This document shows positions 52,221 through 61,510 of a stretch of DNA of 64,000 bases, one piece after another. How positions within the stretch are numbered: the stretch's first letter is position 1; the number at the start of each line of letters is the position of its first letter. Origin of the DNA: JAMXLO01 sp963812075 (GTDB lineage Bacteria > Pseudomonadota > Alphaproteobacteria > Acetobacterales > Acetobacteraceae); NCBI GenBank assembly GCA_963812075.1, contig CAWETN010000002.1:62001-126000 (forward strand). Reading direction: 5' to 3'. The notes beneath the pieces were generated by a model. The model was not told where the DNA came from and searched no databases. It worked only from the letters and a program-made list of their open reading frames with translations. Made by a program: the position numbers and the translations under genes.

Positions 52221-54836
52221 ATGAACGAAGCCGTGACCGTCGCGGCCGACCAGCCGCGCTACAACTTCGCCGAGGCCGAATCCCGCTGGCAGCGCGCCTG
52301 GGCTGAACGCGGCTGCTTCCGCGTCGCCGACGTGCCGACCGACAACAAGCCGAAATACTACGTGATGGAAATGTTCCCGTATCCCAGCGGGAAGATCCAC
52401 ATGGGCCACGTCCGCAACTACACGCTGGGCGACGTGGTGGCGCGCTACAAGCGGGCGCGCGGCCATTCGGTGCTGCATCCGATGGGTTGGGACGCGTTCG
52501 GGCTGCCGGCGGAGAATGCGGCGCGCGAGCGGGGCATCCATCCGGCGGCATGGACGCGCGAGAACATCGCCACCATGCGGGCGGAACTGCAGCGGATGGG
52601 ACTGTCGCTGGAGTGGGAGCGTGAGTTCGCCACCTGCGATCCCGAATATTACGGCCACCAGCAGAGGCTCTTTCTGGATTTCCTGCGCGCCGGCCTGGCC
52701 GAGCGCAAGGAGAGCTGGGTCAACTGGGATCCGGTGGACGGCACCGTGCTCGCGAACGAGCAGGTGATCGACGGCCGCGGCTGGCGGTCGGGGGCGCCGG
52801 TGGAGAAGAAGCAACTCAGCCAGTGGTTCCTCAAGATCACCGACTACGCGCAGGACCTGCTGGACGCGCTGGGCACGCTGGATCGCTGGCCGGAGCGCGT
52901 GCGGCTGATGCAGGAGCGCTGGATCGGCCGCAGCGAAGGCGCTCGGCTGAACTTCGCGCTGGCCGAGCCGGTGGAAGGTATCGCCCAGGTCGAGGTCTAC
53001 ACCACGCGGCCGGATACGCTGTTCGGCATGTCGTTTTTGGCGCTGGCGCCGGAGCATCCGCTGTCCGCCGTCGTGGCGGCACGCGATCCCGTGGCGGCTG
53101 CGTTCGTGGCCGACTGCCGGCGGATGGGCACGTCCGAGGCGGCGATCGAGACGGCGGAGAAGCAGGGCTACGATACCGGGCTGCGGGTGCGCCACCCGTT
53201 CCTGCCTGACGCCACATTCCCGGTATGGATCGCCAACTTCGTGCTGATGGAATACGGCACCGGCGCGATCTTCGGCTGCCCGGGGCACGATCAGCGCGAC
53301 CTCGACTTCGCACGCAAGTATGGTCTTGGCGTGGTGCCGGTGGTGCTGCCGCCGGGCGCCGACGCGGGCGCTTTCACCATCGGCGACACGGCCTATGTCG
53401 GACCGGGCACGATCTTCAACTCGGACTTCATGAACGGCCTCGATGTCGACGCGGCGAAGCGCACGGTGATCGCCAGGCTGGAGCAGCTTGGCGCCGGCCG
53501 CGGCGAGGTAAACTGGCGGCTGCGCGACTGGGGCGTGAGCCGGCAGCGCTACTGGGGCTGTCCGATCCCGGTGATCCACTGCGACGCCTGCGGCGTGGTG
53601 CCGGTGCCGGACGATCAGTTGCCGGTGAAACTGCCGGACGACGTGACGTTCGACCGGCCGGGCAACCCGCTGGACCATCATCCGACCTGGAAGCACGTCG
53701 CCTGCCCACGCTGCGGCGCGGCGGCACGGCGCGAGACCGACACGTTCGACACCTTCGTGGACAGCTCGTGGTATTTCGCCCGCTATTGCAGCCCATACGC
53801 CTCGGTGCCGGTGGAACGCAGGGCGGTCGATCACTGGCTGCCGGTGGATCAGTATATCGGCGGCATCGAGCACGCGATCCTGCACCTGCTCTATTCGCGC
53901 TTCTTCACCCGCGCGATGAAGCGCACCGGCCACCTCGACTGCGAGGAGCCGTTCGCCGGCCTGTTCACCCAGGGCATGGTCACGCACGAAAGCTATCGCT
54001 CGGCACCGGGTCCGAACGGCACCTGGCTGTATCCGGAGGAGGTCGTCAAGCAGCCGGACGGCGGTGCGCTGCACAAGGAGACCGGCGAGCCGGTGGTGGT
54101 CGGCCGGGTCGAGGCGATGAGCAAGTCGAAGCGCAACACGATCGATCCCGAGGCGATCATCACGCGCTACGGTGCCGACACCGCGCGCTGGTTCATCCTG
54201 TCGGACAACCCGCCCGAGCGCGACATGGAGTGGACCGAGGCTGGCGTTGCCGGCGCCTTCCGCTTCACCCAGCGCGTGTTCCGGCTGATCGAGAACGTCG
54301 GCGCGGCGGGTGCCGAAGGCGAGTCCGATGCCGCCCGCGCCCTGCGCCGCGTCACCCACCGCACCATCGCCGCGGTAACCGAGGCGCTCGACAGCTTCGC
54401 GTTCAATGTCGCGGTGGCGCGGCTGTACGAACTGGCCAATGCCCTGTCGGATGCCGAGAGGGTGCCGGATGCGCCGGGTCTGGGACCGGCGCGGCGGGAG
54501 GCCGCCGGGATGCTGGCGCGGCTGATGGCGCCGATGATGCCTCACCTGGCGGAAGAAGCTTACAAGTGCATGCACCCGGTATCCGGCCAGCTGGTGGCGG
54601 AGCTGCCCTGGCCGGAGGCCGATCCGCAACTGCTGGTGGCGGAGAGCGTCACCATCGCGGTGCAGGTGATGGGCAAGCTGCGCGGCACCATCACAGTCCC
54701 ACCGGACGCACCGCGCGAGGCGAACCTTGCCGCGGCGATGGCCGAGGCGAATGTCGCCCGCGCCCTGGAGGGCAAGCGCATCGTCAAGCAGGTCTACGTG
54801 CCGAACCGGATCGTGAACTTCGTGGTGACGGGATGA
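52221..54836 (+). CDS. leuS: Leucyl-tRNA synthetase
   Basis: A full-length 871-residue class I synthetase. The HIGH motif lies in FPYPSGKIHMGHVRNYTLGD near residue 55. The editing domain runs about 225-400 with TTRPDTLFGMSFLALAPEHP and ATFPVWIANFVLMEYGTGAI. The KMSKS loop appears as EAMSKSKRNTIDPE. The C-terminal domain ends VKQVYVPNRIVNFVV. It charges tRNA-Leu and hydrolyses mischarged products. The ATG giving MNEAVTVAAD is preferred over one 42 bases upstream because AAAAGGGGC precedes it. Its stop overlaps the lptE start. Confidence 0.97.
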   Translation: MNEAVTVAADQPRYNFAEAESRWQRAWAERGCFRVADVPTDNKPKYYVMEMFPYPSGKIHMGHVRNYTLGDVVARYKRARGHSVLHPMGWDAFGLPAENAARERGIHPAAWTRENIATMRAELQRMGLSLEWEREFATCDPEYYGHQQRLFLDFLRAGLAERKESWVNWDPVDGTVLANEQVIDGRGWRSGAPVEKKQLSQWFLKITDYAQDLLDALGTLDRWPERVRLMQERWIGRSEGARLNFALAEPVEGIAQVEVYTTRPDTLFGMSFLALAPEHPLSAVVAARDPVAAAFVADCRRMGTSEAAIETAEKQGYDTGLRVRHPFLPDATFPVWIANFVLMEYGTGAIFGCPGHDQRDLDFARKYGLGVVPVVLPPGADAGAFTIGDTAYVGPGTIFNSDFMNGLDVDAAKRTVIARLEQLGAGRGEVNWRLRDWGVSRQRYWGCPIPVIHCDACGVVPVPDDQLPVKLPDDVTFDRPGNPLDHHPTWKHVACPRCGAAARRETDTFDTFVDSSWYFARYCSPYASVPVERRAVDHWLPVDQYIGGIEHAILHLLYSRFFTRAMKRTGHLDCEEPFAGLFTQGMVTHESYRSAPGPNGTWLYPEEVVKQPDGGALHKETGEPVVVGRVEAMSKSKRNTIDPEAIITRYGADTARWFILSDNPPERDMEWTEAGVAGAFRFTQRVFRLIENVGAAGAEGESDAARALRRVTHRTIAAVTEALDSFAFNVAVARLYELANALSDAERVPDAPGLGPARREAAGMLARLMAPMMPHLAEEAYKCMHPVSGQLVAELPWPEADPQLLVAESVTIAVQVMGKLRGTITVPPDAPREANLAAAMAEANVARALEGKRIVKQVYVPNRIVNFVVTG

Positions 54837-55366
54837 GGCGGCGGCGGTTCGTCACGCTGGCAGGCGCCGCTTCGCTGTCGGGCTGCGGATTCCAGCCGAT
54901 CTACATGCCGACCGCCTCGGGCACCGCCGGCGTGGCGCAGCGCGAGCTGGCGGCGATCCAGGTGAACCTGATCCCCGACCGTCCGGGCCAGGTGATGCGC
55001 CAGGCGCTGCAAGAGCGATTGGAGATGGCGGGTGGCACAGCCCCCCATCTGTACGATCTGTCCGTGACCTTCGGTGTGGCCGGCGAGGGGCTCGCGGTGC
55101 AGCCGGACAGCATCGCCACGCGGGTTCGGATGATCGGCAATGCGACCTGGACCTTGATCGCGCAGGACCCAGGCCGGACCAGGCTGACCAGCGGATCGGC
55201 CAAAGCGGTGGACGGACTGAACATCATCGACACGCAGTATTTCGAAGCCGACTTGACGAGTGCGGTCGTCACGCGGCGATTGGCCGAGGCGCTGGCGGAC
55301 CAGATCACGCTTCAACTGGTGGCGTATTTCCGCAAGCGGGCGGCGACGGCGACGGCAAGCAGTTGA
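54833..55366 (+). CDS. lptE: LPS assembly lipoprotein LptE
   Basis: A 177-residue lipoprotein: MRRRRFVTLAGAASLSGCGF with the lipidated Cys, QPIYMPTASGTAG, then IPDRPGQVMRQALQERLEMA and YFEADLTSAVVTRRLAEALADQI. The length and the position between leuS and holA are standard for LptE, which plugs the LptD barrel that inserts lipopolysaccharide in the outer membrane. The ATG overlaps the leuS stop (ATGA), so translation is coupled. Confidence 0.88.
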   Translation: MRRRRFVTLAGAASLSGCGFQPIYMPTASGTAGVAQRELAAIQVNLIPDRPGQVMRQALQERLEMAGGTAPHLYDLSVTFGVAGEGLAVQPDSIATRVRMIGNATWTLIAQDPGRTRLTSGSAKAVDGLNIIDTQYFEADLTSAVVTRRLAEALADQITLQLVAYFRKRAATATASS

Positions 55367-56376
55367 AGCTGCCGCCGCAGCGCGTCGCGGGGTTCCTGCG
55401 GGATCCCGGATCCTGCAGGGTCGTGCTGCTGTACGGCGAGGACCACGGCATGATCCGCGACCGCGGCACGGCGCTGGTGCGTGGGGTCGCCGGCTCGCAG
55501 GACGATCCGTTCCTGGTCGCCGAGCTCGGGCGCGACGAAGCGGGGCGGCTGGCCGAGGAAGCGGCGTCGCTGCCAATGACCGGCGGACGGCGCGTCGTGC
55601 GGCTGCGCGAGGCGACCGACGCCGCGACAAACCAGGTGACCGCCATCCTGCAGGGCACCGCGCCGGCGCTGGTGGTGCTCGAGGCGCCCGGGCTGGCGAC
55701 CCGCTCCCGGCTGCGCTCGCTGGTGGAGGCGGCGCCCGATGCCGCGGCGATAGCCTGCTATCCGGAGGAGGGGAGGGCGCTGACCGACACGGTTCGCTCC
55801 GTGCTGTCGGAGGCAGGCGTCGGTATCGATGGGGACGCGCTCGGCTGGCTCACCGGGCAACTGGGTGCGGATCGCGCATCGACGCGGGGTGAAGCCGAGA
55901 AGCTGGCGTTGTATGCCGGCCCGGGCGGCCGGGTGGACCTGGACGCGGCGATGGCCTGCGTCGGCGACCTGGCGGGACTGTCGTTGGACGACGCCTTGTT
56001 CGCCGCGACGGCAGGGGACGTGGAGCGGGCGGACCGGGCGCTGGAGCTGGCGATGGCCGAGGGCGCGTCGCCGGTGGGTGTTCTGCGCGCGGCGCTGATG
56101 CACCTGCAGCGCCTGCACCGGGTACGGCTGACGGCGGATGAAGGGCTGAGCCCGGCCGACGCGGTGAAAGGCGCCCGCCCGCCGGTGTTCTTCCGCCGTG
56201 TCGCTGCCTTCACCCGAGCGATCGAGCTGTGGTCCTCCGGGGCGCTGACAGCGGCGCTGGCGGGCCTGGCGGACGCAGAGCGCGCCTGCAAGCGCACCGG
56301 CGCGCCGGACGACGTCCTGGCGCGCAACGCGGTGCTGACGCTGGCGCGCCGATCCGCCGCGGGGCGGCGGGCATGA
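55363..56376 (+). CDS. holA: DNA polymerase III subunit delta
   Basis: A 337-residue clamp-loader subunit: VVLLYGEDHGMIRDRGTALV near the N-terminus, LVVLEAPGLATRSRLRSLVE, AIACYPEEGRALTDTVRSVL, LTGQLGADRASTRGEAEKLALYAG and a C-terminal helical collar domain with ACKRTGAPDDVLARNAVLTL. The subunit opens the beta sliding clamp during replication. The start is TTG overlapping the lptE stop (TTGA), which is tighter than any other candidate. Confidence 0.93.
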   Translation: MKLPPQRVAGFLRDPGSCRVVLLYGEDHGMIRDRGTALVRGVAGSQDDPFLVAELGRDEAGRLAEEAASLPMTGGRRVVRLREATDAATNQVTAILQGTAPALVVLEAPGLATRSRLRSLVEAAPDAAAIACYPEEGRALTDTVRSVLSEAGVGIDGDALGWLTGQLGADRASTRGEAEKLALYAGPGGRVDLDAAMACVGDLAGLSLDDALFAATAGDVERADRALELAMAEGASPVGVLRAALMHLQRLHRVRLTADEGLSPADAVKGARPPVFFRRVAAFTRAIELWSSGALTAALAGLADAERACKRTGAPDDVLARNAVLTLARRSAAGRRA

Positions 56377-56427
56377 GGAACTGCGGACCGACCTGGAGGT
56401 ATTGCCCGGCCGGTCCGCGCCGGGTGC

Positions 56428-56811
56428 TCAGCCGCCCTGCCCCATGAAGGGCGGGAACAGGTAGACCGGCATGCTGCTCAGCATCTGCCTGGTGGCACCG
56501 GCCATCATCGGTTTCGCTCCATCGAGGTTGACGTGGCTCAGCGGCACCGCCACCAGCTTGTTGCCGCCGCCCACGAAGTCGCCGACGGACAGGACCGCTG
56601 TGGGCTCCGACCCGCCGTTCCTTACCAGGACGTCGACGACCGAACCGATGCTCTGACCCTGATCGTTGTACACCGTCGCGCCGATGATCCTGCTGGCGCG
56701 CATGCTGTGATCGGTCATGACGATCTCGCTGTTTGCACTGGCAGCCAGTGCGGGTGCTGCGAACGTGACGGCAAGCGCGGCCATGGCGACGAGACCGGAA
56801 AACTTGTTCAT
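56428..56811 (-). CDS. Exported PRC-barrel domain protein
   Basis: This 127-residue protein has a signal peptide (GLVAMAALAVTFAAPALAA) and a PRC-barrel domain: MRASRIIGATVYNDQGQSIG, SVVDVLVRNGGSEPTAVLSV, GGGNKLVAVPLSHVNL. PRC barrels mediate interactions in RNA processing and in membrane or photosynthetic complexes. Exported forms like this one are of unknown role. AGGAGG lies before the ATG. It converges on holA. Confidence 0.88.
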   Translation of the reverse strand: MNKFSGLVAMAALAVTFAAPALAASANSEIVMTDHSMRASRIIGATVYNDQGQSIGSVVDVLVRNGGSEPTAVLSVGDFVGGGNKLVAVPLSHVNLDGAKPMMAGATRQMLSSMPVYLFPPFMGQGG

Positions 56812-56905
56812 CGGAACCTCCTGTTGGTTTGTTCGACGCGGCCAAGGTATCGACGGGGTCGCCGCGCCTGAAATGCCGATGCGGTATCGGCACGATACGA
56901 CGCGC

Positions 56906-58120
56906 CTATGATTCCTGCGGCAGCCGCAGCCGCGGTGTCAGGGCGATCGACGCGATCAGCGCGAGACCGATGCCGACGGTGCAAGCGGGCCAGCCGAGGC
57001 GATCGTACACCTGCCCGAGCGCCAGGCTGCCCACGAGGCCACCCAGGAAATAGCAGGCGAGATAGGTGCCGCTCGCAGACGCGCGGTCGGTGCGCGCCGC
57101 GCGACCGACGAACCCGGTGGCGACCGCCTGTGCGAAGAACGTGCCGACGCTCACCAGCACCATGCCCACCAGCACCGCCTGCAGCGAGGGCAGCAGCATC
57201 AGCGGCAGTCCGAGTGCGGCAAGCGCCAGTGCACCGGCGCAGGTGGTGCGCGTGCCGAAGCGCGCGACGACGCGTCCGGCCGGCGGCGTGGTCAGCACCG
57301 ACGGCAGGAACACGAAATACACCAACCCGAGCGACATCATGCCCAGGGCGAAGGGCGGGCGCACCAGGACGAAGTTCACGTAGGTGAACGTGCCGATGAA
57401 TGCGAACAGGATGCAGAAGCCGATGGCGAAAGCAGCGCGCATCGCCGGGTCGCGCAGATTGGCGAGCCAGGCGGACAGCACACCCAGGGGTGACATCGTG
57501 TCATGCGCTGCCGGACGCCGGTGGATCGTGCAATACACCAGCAGCGCACCGCACAGATTGAGCGCCGCGAATGTATAGAAGTTGGACGCCAGTCCCAGGT
57601 GGTCTGCCACTGCGGCCGACAGCAGGCGGCCGAACAGGTTGCTCGCAACATTGCCGGTGATGTAGGCGGCGAACGCCGATGCCGTGCTGCGCGCGTTGCC
57701 GGTCTCGCCGAGATACGCCAGCGTCAGTGTGAAGGCGGCGGCCATGCACAGTCCCTGCGCGACGCGCAGCAGCGCGAACATCGGTAAACTCGGCATCGTC
57801 GCCAACAGCACTGTCGGCAGCGACAGCAGCGCCAGGCTGAGCATGATGCCGCGCCGGCAGTCGATGCGGCGGCCGACCAGCGCCACGCCGAGACCCGAGA
57901 TCGCCATGCCGATCGTGCTGGCGTTGACGGCGAAGCTCATCACGGCCGGCGTGGTGCCGTAGGCGCGGGTCAGCGCTGGCAGGATCGCCTGCGTGGCAAA
58001 CAGATCGACCACGGTGAGGAATGCGGTCAGGCCGATCAGCAGCGTGCGCAACACGCTGTCGGCCTGGCCCTCCGATTGCGGGATCGCCACCGACATGGCG
58101 GTTGGGGCCATCGGCATCAT
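56906..58120 (-). CDS. MFS transporter
   Basis: A protein of about 404 residues with twelve membrane helices: LLIGLTAFLTVVDLFATQAI, GVALVGRRIDCRRGIMLSLA (the loop 2-3 motif), LRVAQGLCMAAAFTLTLAYL, YFLGGLVGSLALGQVYDRLG and others. The order resembles the YnfM-type drug or arabinose/sugar efflux branch. The ATG giving MMPMAPTAMS is chosen for AGGAG nine bases before it; an ATG eight codons earlier is possible. It lies 91 bases downstream of the cupin gene on the same strand. The substrate is unknown. Confidence 0.88.
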   Translation of the reverse strand: MMPMAPTAMSVAIPQSEGQADSVLRTLLIGLTAFLTVVDLFATQAILPALTRAYGTTPAVMSFAVNASTIGMAISGLGVALVGRRIDCRRGIMLSLALLSLPTVLLATMPSLPMFALLRVAQGLCMAAAFTLTLAYLGETGNARSTASAFAAYITGNVASNLFGRLLSAAVADHLGLASNFYTFAALNLCGALLVYCTIHRRPAAHDTMSPLGVLSAWLANLRDPAMRAAFAIGFCILFAFIGTFTYVNFVLVRPPFALGMMSLGLVYFVFLPSVLTTPPAGRVVARFGTRTTCAGALALAALGLPLMLLPSLQAVLVGMVLVSVGTFFAQAVATGFVGRAARTDRASASGTYLACYFLGGLVGSLALGQVYDRLGWPACTVGIGLALIASIALTPRLRLPQES

Positions 58121-58211
58121 GGCGCAGGACTCCTGTGCATACATGGAAAGCGAATGGCGCGGCCAAGGTCTGACCGCGCCATTGAACGGAGGGTTGCCGC
58201 CGGCGATGCGG

Positions 58212-58691
58212 CTACATCATGTGCTGGTCGGACTTCTCCGGGAACAGATCGGCCGACAGCAGAACGACGGTCTCCTTGCCGGTGTTCTTCCACCAGTGCG
58301 CAGTGGCGTGCATCTCCACCGAGGTTTCGCCGGCGCGATGCACGATCGGCACTGCACAGGTGCTGGCGTATTCGACGATCTCGCCCTGCACGATGTAGAT
58401 GATCGCGGGGCGGTTGCCGTGCGAGTGCCACGGCACGACGCCGCCCGGCTTGATCTCCAGCCGGCGCAGGCGCAGCAGCCGGTCCTTGACCGCGGCGGGC
58501 TCCTTCGCCAGGTCGATCGAGGTCAGCACGGTGTCGCTGACGTCCTTCGCCGGCGTGGAATTCACCTTCTCGCCGCTGCCGTCGGGCCGCATCTGGTCCG
58601 CGGGGCAGGCGCCAGCGAAAGCGGATCCGGCAAGCGCGATGCCGCCGGCCAGCGCAAGGCCGAGGCGCATGGTGTGCTTCGCGATGGTCAT
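58212..58691 (-). CDS. Exported cupin domain protein
   Basis: A 159-residue protein with a signal peptide (LALAGGIALAGSAFA) and one cupin barrel: IKPGGVVPWHSHGNRPAIIY (the first cupin motif with His ligands), VQGEIVEYASTC, and VHRAGETSVEMHATAHWWKN (second motif). Metal binding is likely; the reaction is unknown. AAGGAG lies before the ATG. It is upstream of the MFS gene, suggesting a small-molecule-handling unit. Confidence 0.88.
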   Translation of the reverse strand: MTIAKHTMRLGLALAGGIALAGSAFAGACPADQMRPDGSGEKVNSTPAKDVSDTVLTSIDLAKEPAAVKDRLLRLRRLEIKPGGVVPWHSHGNRPAIIYIVQGEIVEYASTCAVPIVHRAGETSVEMHATAHWWKNTGKETVVLLSADLFPEKSDQHMM

Positions 58692-58811
58692 GGTCGTGGC
58701 TCCTTCGTTGCCTGGGGCCAGACCGCTATTGGCCTGGCGCGCAGGACGAAGGATCGCGGAACGGCTCGCCCCAGCGAAATGCCGTCTCCTTATCGGTTCA
58801 ATTGCTCCGGG

Positions 58812-59957
58812 TCATGTCGGTGGACGGACCGGCAGTTCCACGATACCCGTGCCGACGACCGACAGCTCGCCGTCCTGGTTGCGCGCCTCCTGCGCGATCT
58901 CAATGAGGTGCCGGCCGTCCTCGACGAAACAGCGTGCCACGGAGCCGTCGATGAACAGCGTGTCGCCTTCCGGATTGTGCCGGCGGATCTTGCAGCTCGC
59001 GCGACACAGCATCCCGTCGTCACCCATCCAGTTGGTGAGATGGTGCGTCAGCCAGGAGCAGCGTTCCGGGCCGTAGTCGTAGGCGCCCGGCACACCGACC
59101 ATGCGCGCGAACTCCGGCTCCCAATGTACGCGCTCGGGGCAGTCGGGAATGCCGAAGCGATTGGCAATACCCAGGCCGCGATGGGCGTGGATCTGCTTCC
59201 AGGCCAGCTTGTTCGCCCGGATGTACAGCCCGCCCCAGCCCTGCGCGTAGGCGATGAAGCCGGTCACCGTCATCGGACCCTTGACCATCGTCGGCAGCCG
59301 GTCGCCGACCGCTACGTCGTTCCAGGTGCGCGGCGTGGCCCCGCGCACCTCCTCCTCGGCGTAGAGCCGGTAAATGCGTTCCAGATCCGTCTCTGTGTAG
59401 TGCGGCGGCGGCCGTCCCTTCACCGCATCGTATTTGCTGCCTTGTTCGCGCGCGTGGTCTCGATCCGTGCGGAAGCACCAGCTGTCCGCGGACGCCACCA
59501 TCTCGCCGCGCTGGTTGTAGAAGTCCACGTGATAGACCTGCTGGATCGAGCGGCCGGCGAACCTGGTCTGGTGTTCGATCAGATCCTTGAGCCAGGCCTC
59601 GGTGCTGATCGCGTCGTTGCGTTGCACGGGTCGGTGCCAGCTCCAGTCGGCACCCGCCCACATCGCGTGCACGCCAGGCAAGCCACCGACATAGCCGGAG
59701 ATGATCCGGCTGGTGGCGAACAGGAAGCTGGGCAGCGCGATGATACCGCCCCAGCGCGTCGCTGCCGCATAGTCCGGATCGCACCACAGCGGATTGTCAT
59801 CGCCGATCCCGTGCGCGTAGTGGCGGATCGCATCGCGCGACGCCTCGTGGCACCACGGCTCCAGCGTGTTCTCGATCCGCACGTTCAGCCGGCGTCGCAG
59901 CGCATCCAGCGCTTCTTCCGTGATGGTCGGGAACAACCGGTTCGGCGCTTCGCTCAT
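58812..59957 (-). CDS. MaoC-like (FAS1-type) dehydratase, double hot-dog protein
   Basis: A 381-residue protein with two hot-dog halves. The N-terminal FAS1-like dehydratase domain has CHEASRDAIRHYAHGIGDDN, then ATRWGGIIALPSFLFATSRI and WHRPVQRNDAISTEAWL. The C-terminal half has VAVGDRLPTMVKGPMTVTGF and RCSWLTHHLTNWMGDDGMLC, with the catalytic Asp/His-type motif of MaoC hydratases degenerate. It probably hydrates or dehydrates an acyl-CoA. It overlaps the acyl-CoA synthetase gene by four bases, linking the two. Confidence 0.8.
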   Translation of the reverse strand: MSEAPNRLFPTITEEALDALRRRLNVRIENTLEPWCHEASRDAIRHYAHGIGDDNPLWCDPDYAAATRWGGIIALPSFLFATSRIISGYVGGLPGVHAMWAGADWSWHRPVQRNDAISTEAWLKDLIEHQTRFAGRSIQQVYHVDFYNQRGEMVASADSWCFRTDRDHAREQGSKYDAVKGRPPPHYTETDLERIYRLYAEEEVRGATPRTWNDVAVGDRLPTMVKGPMTVTGFIAYAQGWGGLYIRANKLAWKQIHAHRGLGIANRFGIPDCPERVHWEPEFARMVGVPGAYDYGPERCSWLTHHLTNWMGDDGMLCRASCKIRRHNPEGDTLFIDGSVARCFVEDGRHLIEIAQEARNQDGELSVVGTGIVELPVRPPT

Positions 59958-61504
59958 GCTGGTTCCTGCCTCTCCCGCTCACGCAGCGCCCTGCGGTTCA
60001 CCTTGCCGGCCGGCGTCTTCGGCAAATCGGCCACGAACGCGACAATGCGCGGGTATTCGTGTCGGCTCAGGCGCGTCCGCACAAAATCCTGGATGTCCGC
60101 GGCCAGCGCGTCATCGTGTGGCCGGTCCGTCACAACGAAGGCTTTGACCACCTGGCCACGCTGCAGGTCCGCCACACCGATCGTTGCCGCCTCACGCACG
60201 GCGGGATGACGCAGCAGCACATCCTCGATCTCGGTCGCGCTCATTGTCCAGCCGGCGGAAATGATCACGTCGTCCGCGCGTCCGGCGTGGAAGTAGAAAC
60301 CATCCGCGTCGATCCGGCCACGGTCCTTGGTGGGGAACCATGTTCCGTGCCGCCACACCTTGATCTCGCCAATCTCGCCGGCGGTGCATGCACTGCCGTC
60401 CGGCCGCTGCACCGTCACCTTCACGCCGGGCACCGGCACGCCGAGTGCGCCGGGTCTGCCGGCGAAATCCTCGGCACCGGGATAGTTGGCGAGGATCACG
60501 CCGACCTCGGTCGTGCCATACATGCTGCACAGGCGTGTGCCGAAGGCCTGCTCGGCGAAGGCCTGGCTGTCGCTGTCGATCGGTTCGCCGGTGAACGACA
60601 GTTTGCGCAGACCGTAGCGATAACGCGAGGCCGCGCCCGACATGCGCATCATCCGGTAATGCGTGGCCGCCGCCGACAGATTGGTGGTGCCGAAGTCCTG
60701 CAGCGCACGCATCAGCCGTTCGGCGTCGAAGCGGCCGGCATAGACACCGGTTTCCACACCGAGTGCCAGCGGTGCCAGCGTCCCGTGCCAGAGACCGTGA
60801 CCCCAGGCCGGCGATGACGGACAGAGGAACCGGTCACCGGGTCGAATGCCGGTGCCGTACAGCGCGGCGACCATGACGACGACAATGGCACGATGCGTGT
60901 GGTGAATCGCCTCGGGCAATTCGCGCGTCGTGCCGGAGGTATACTGGTAGATCGCCAGATCGTCGCTCCGTGTTGCCGGCGTAAAGCTGCTCGGATAATG
61001 CGCCAGCGACGCCGCCAGCGCATCGTCCGGCACGACGATCGGACACGGCAACAGACCGAGCGATTGCGCCTTGTCGGGCGTCGTCAGCAGCAGCCGCGGC
61101 GAACAGTCGTCGACGCGCGACCGCACGCCATCCGGCCCGAACAGCGTGAACAACGGCACCGCGATCGCGCCCAGCTTCATCGTGCCGAACAGCGACGCGT
61201 AGAACGGCAGCGACGGCTCCAGCATGATCGCGACGCGATCCCCGGGCACGACACCCCTCTCGGCCAGCCAATGGGCGTAGCGCGACGACTGCTCGGCGAC
61301 GCTGCGGAAGCTGATCGCTTCATCGCGTCCGTCAGCATGGGCGATGCGGATGGCGATGCGCCGTGGATCGGCTGCATGGCGATCGATGCACTCGTGCGCG
61401 ATGTTCAGCCGCGCGCGATCGCCGTCGAACAGATCCCACAACCGTGCGGATGCGAACTCGCGCTGGGCATCCGCGTAACCGGTGTAGCCGGTGAGCAGTG
61501 TCAC
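59954..61504 (-). CDS. AMP-dependent acyl-CoA synthetase
   Basis: A 516-residue ANL-family ligase. The phosphate loop is YQYTSGTTRELPEAIHHTHR, an unusual form in which TSGTT is followed by RELPE in place of the common GxPK. Other motifs are MYGTTEVGV, DGFYFHAGRADDVIISAGW, SATEIEDVLLRHPAVREAAT, and PKTPAGKVNRRAL with the late catalytic Lys. It forms an acyl-adenylate and then the CoA thioester. It lies between an amidohydrolase (6-base gap) and the MaoC dehydratase (overlap), so the three act on one acid. Its identity is unknown. Confidence 0.9.
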   Translation of the reverse strand: MTLLTGYTGYADAQREFASARLWDLFDGDRARLNIAHECIDRHAADPRRIAIRIAHADGRDEAISFRSVAEQSSRYAHWLAERGVVPGDRVAIMLEPSLPFYASLFGTMKLGAIAVPLFTLFGPDGVRSRVDDCSPRLLLTTPDKAQSLGLLPCPIVVPDDALAASLAHYPSSFTPATRSDDLAIYQYTSGTTRELPEAIHHTHRAIVVVMVAALYGTGIRPGDRFLCPSSPAWGHGLWHGTLAPLALGVETGVYAGRFDAERLMRALQDFGTTNLSAAATHYRMMRMSGAASRYRYGLRKLSFTGEPIDSDSQAFAEQAFGTRLCSMYGTTEVGVILANYPGAEDFAGRPGALGVPVPGVKVTVQRPDGSACTAGEIGEIKVWRHGTWFPTKDRGRIDADGFYFHAGRADDVIISAGWTMSATEIEDVLLRHPAVREAATIGVADLQRGQVVKAFVVTDRPHDDALAADIQDFVRTRLSRHEYPRIVAFVADLPKTPAGKVNRRALRERERQEPA

Positions 61505-61510
61505 GTGGCG

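Noticed and set aside
51936..54629. 897-codon minus-strand frame opposite leuS
   Set aside because: It is the antisense shadow of leuS, which is full length with all synthetase motifs.
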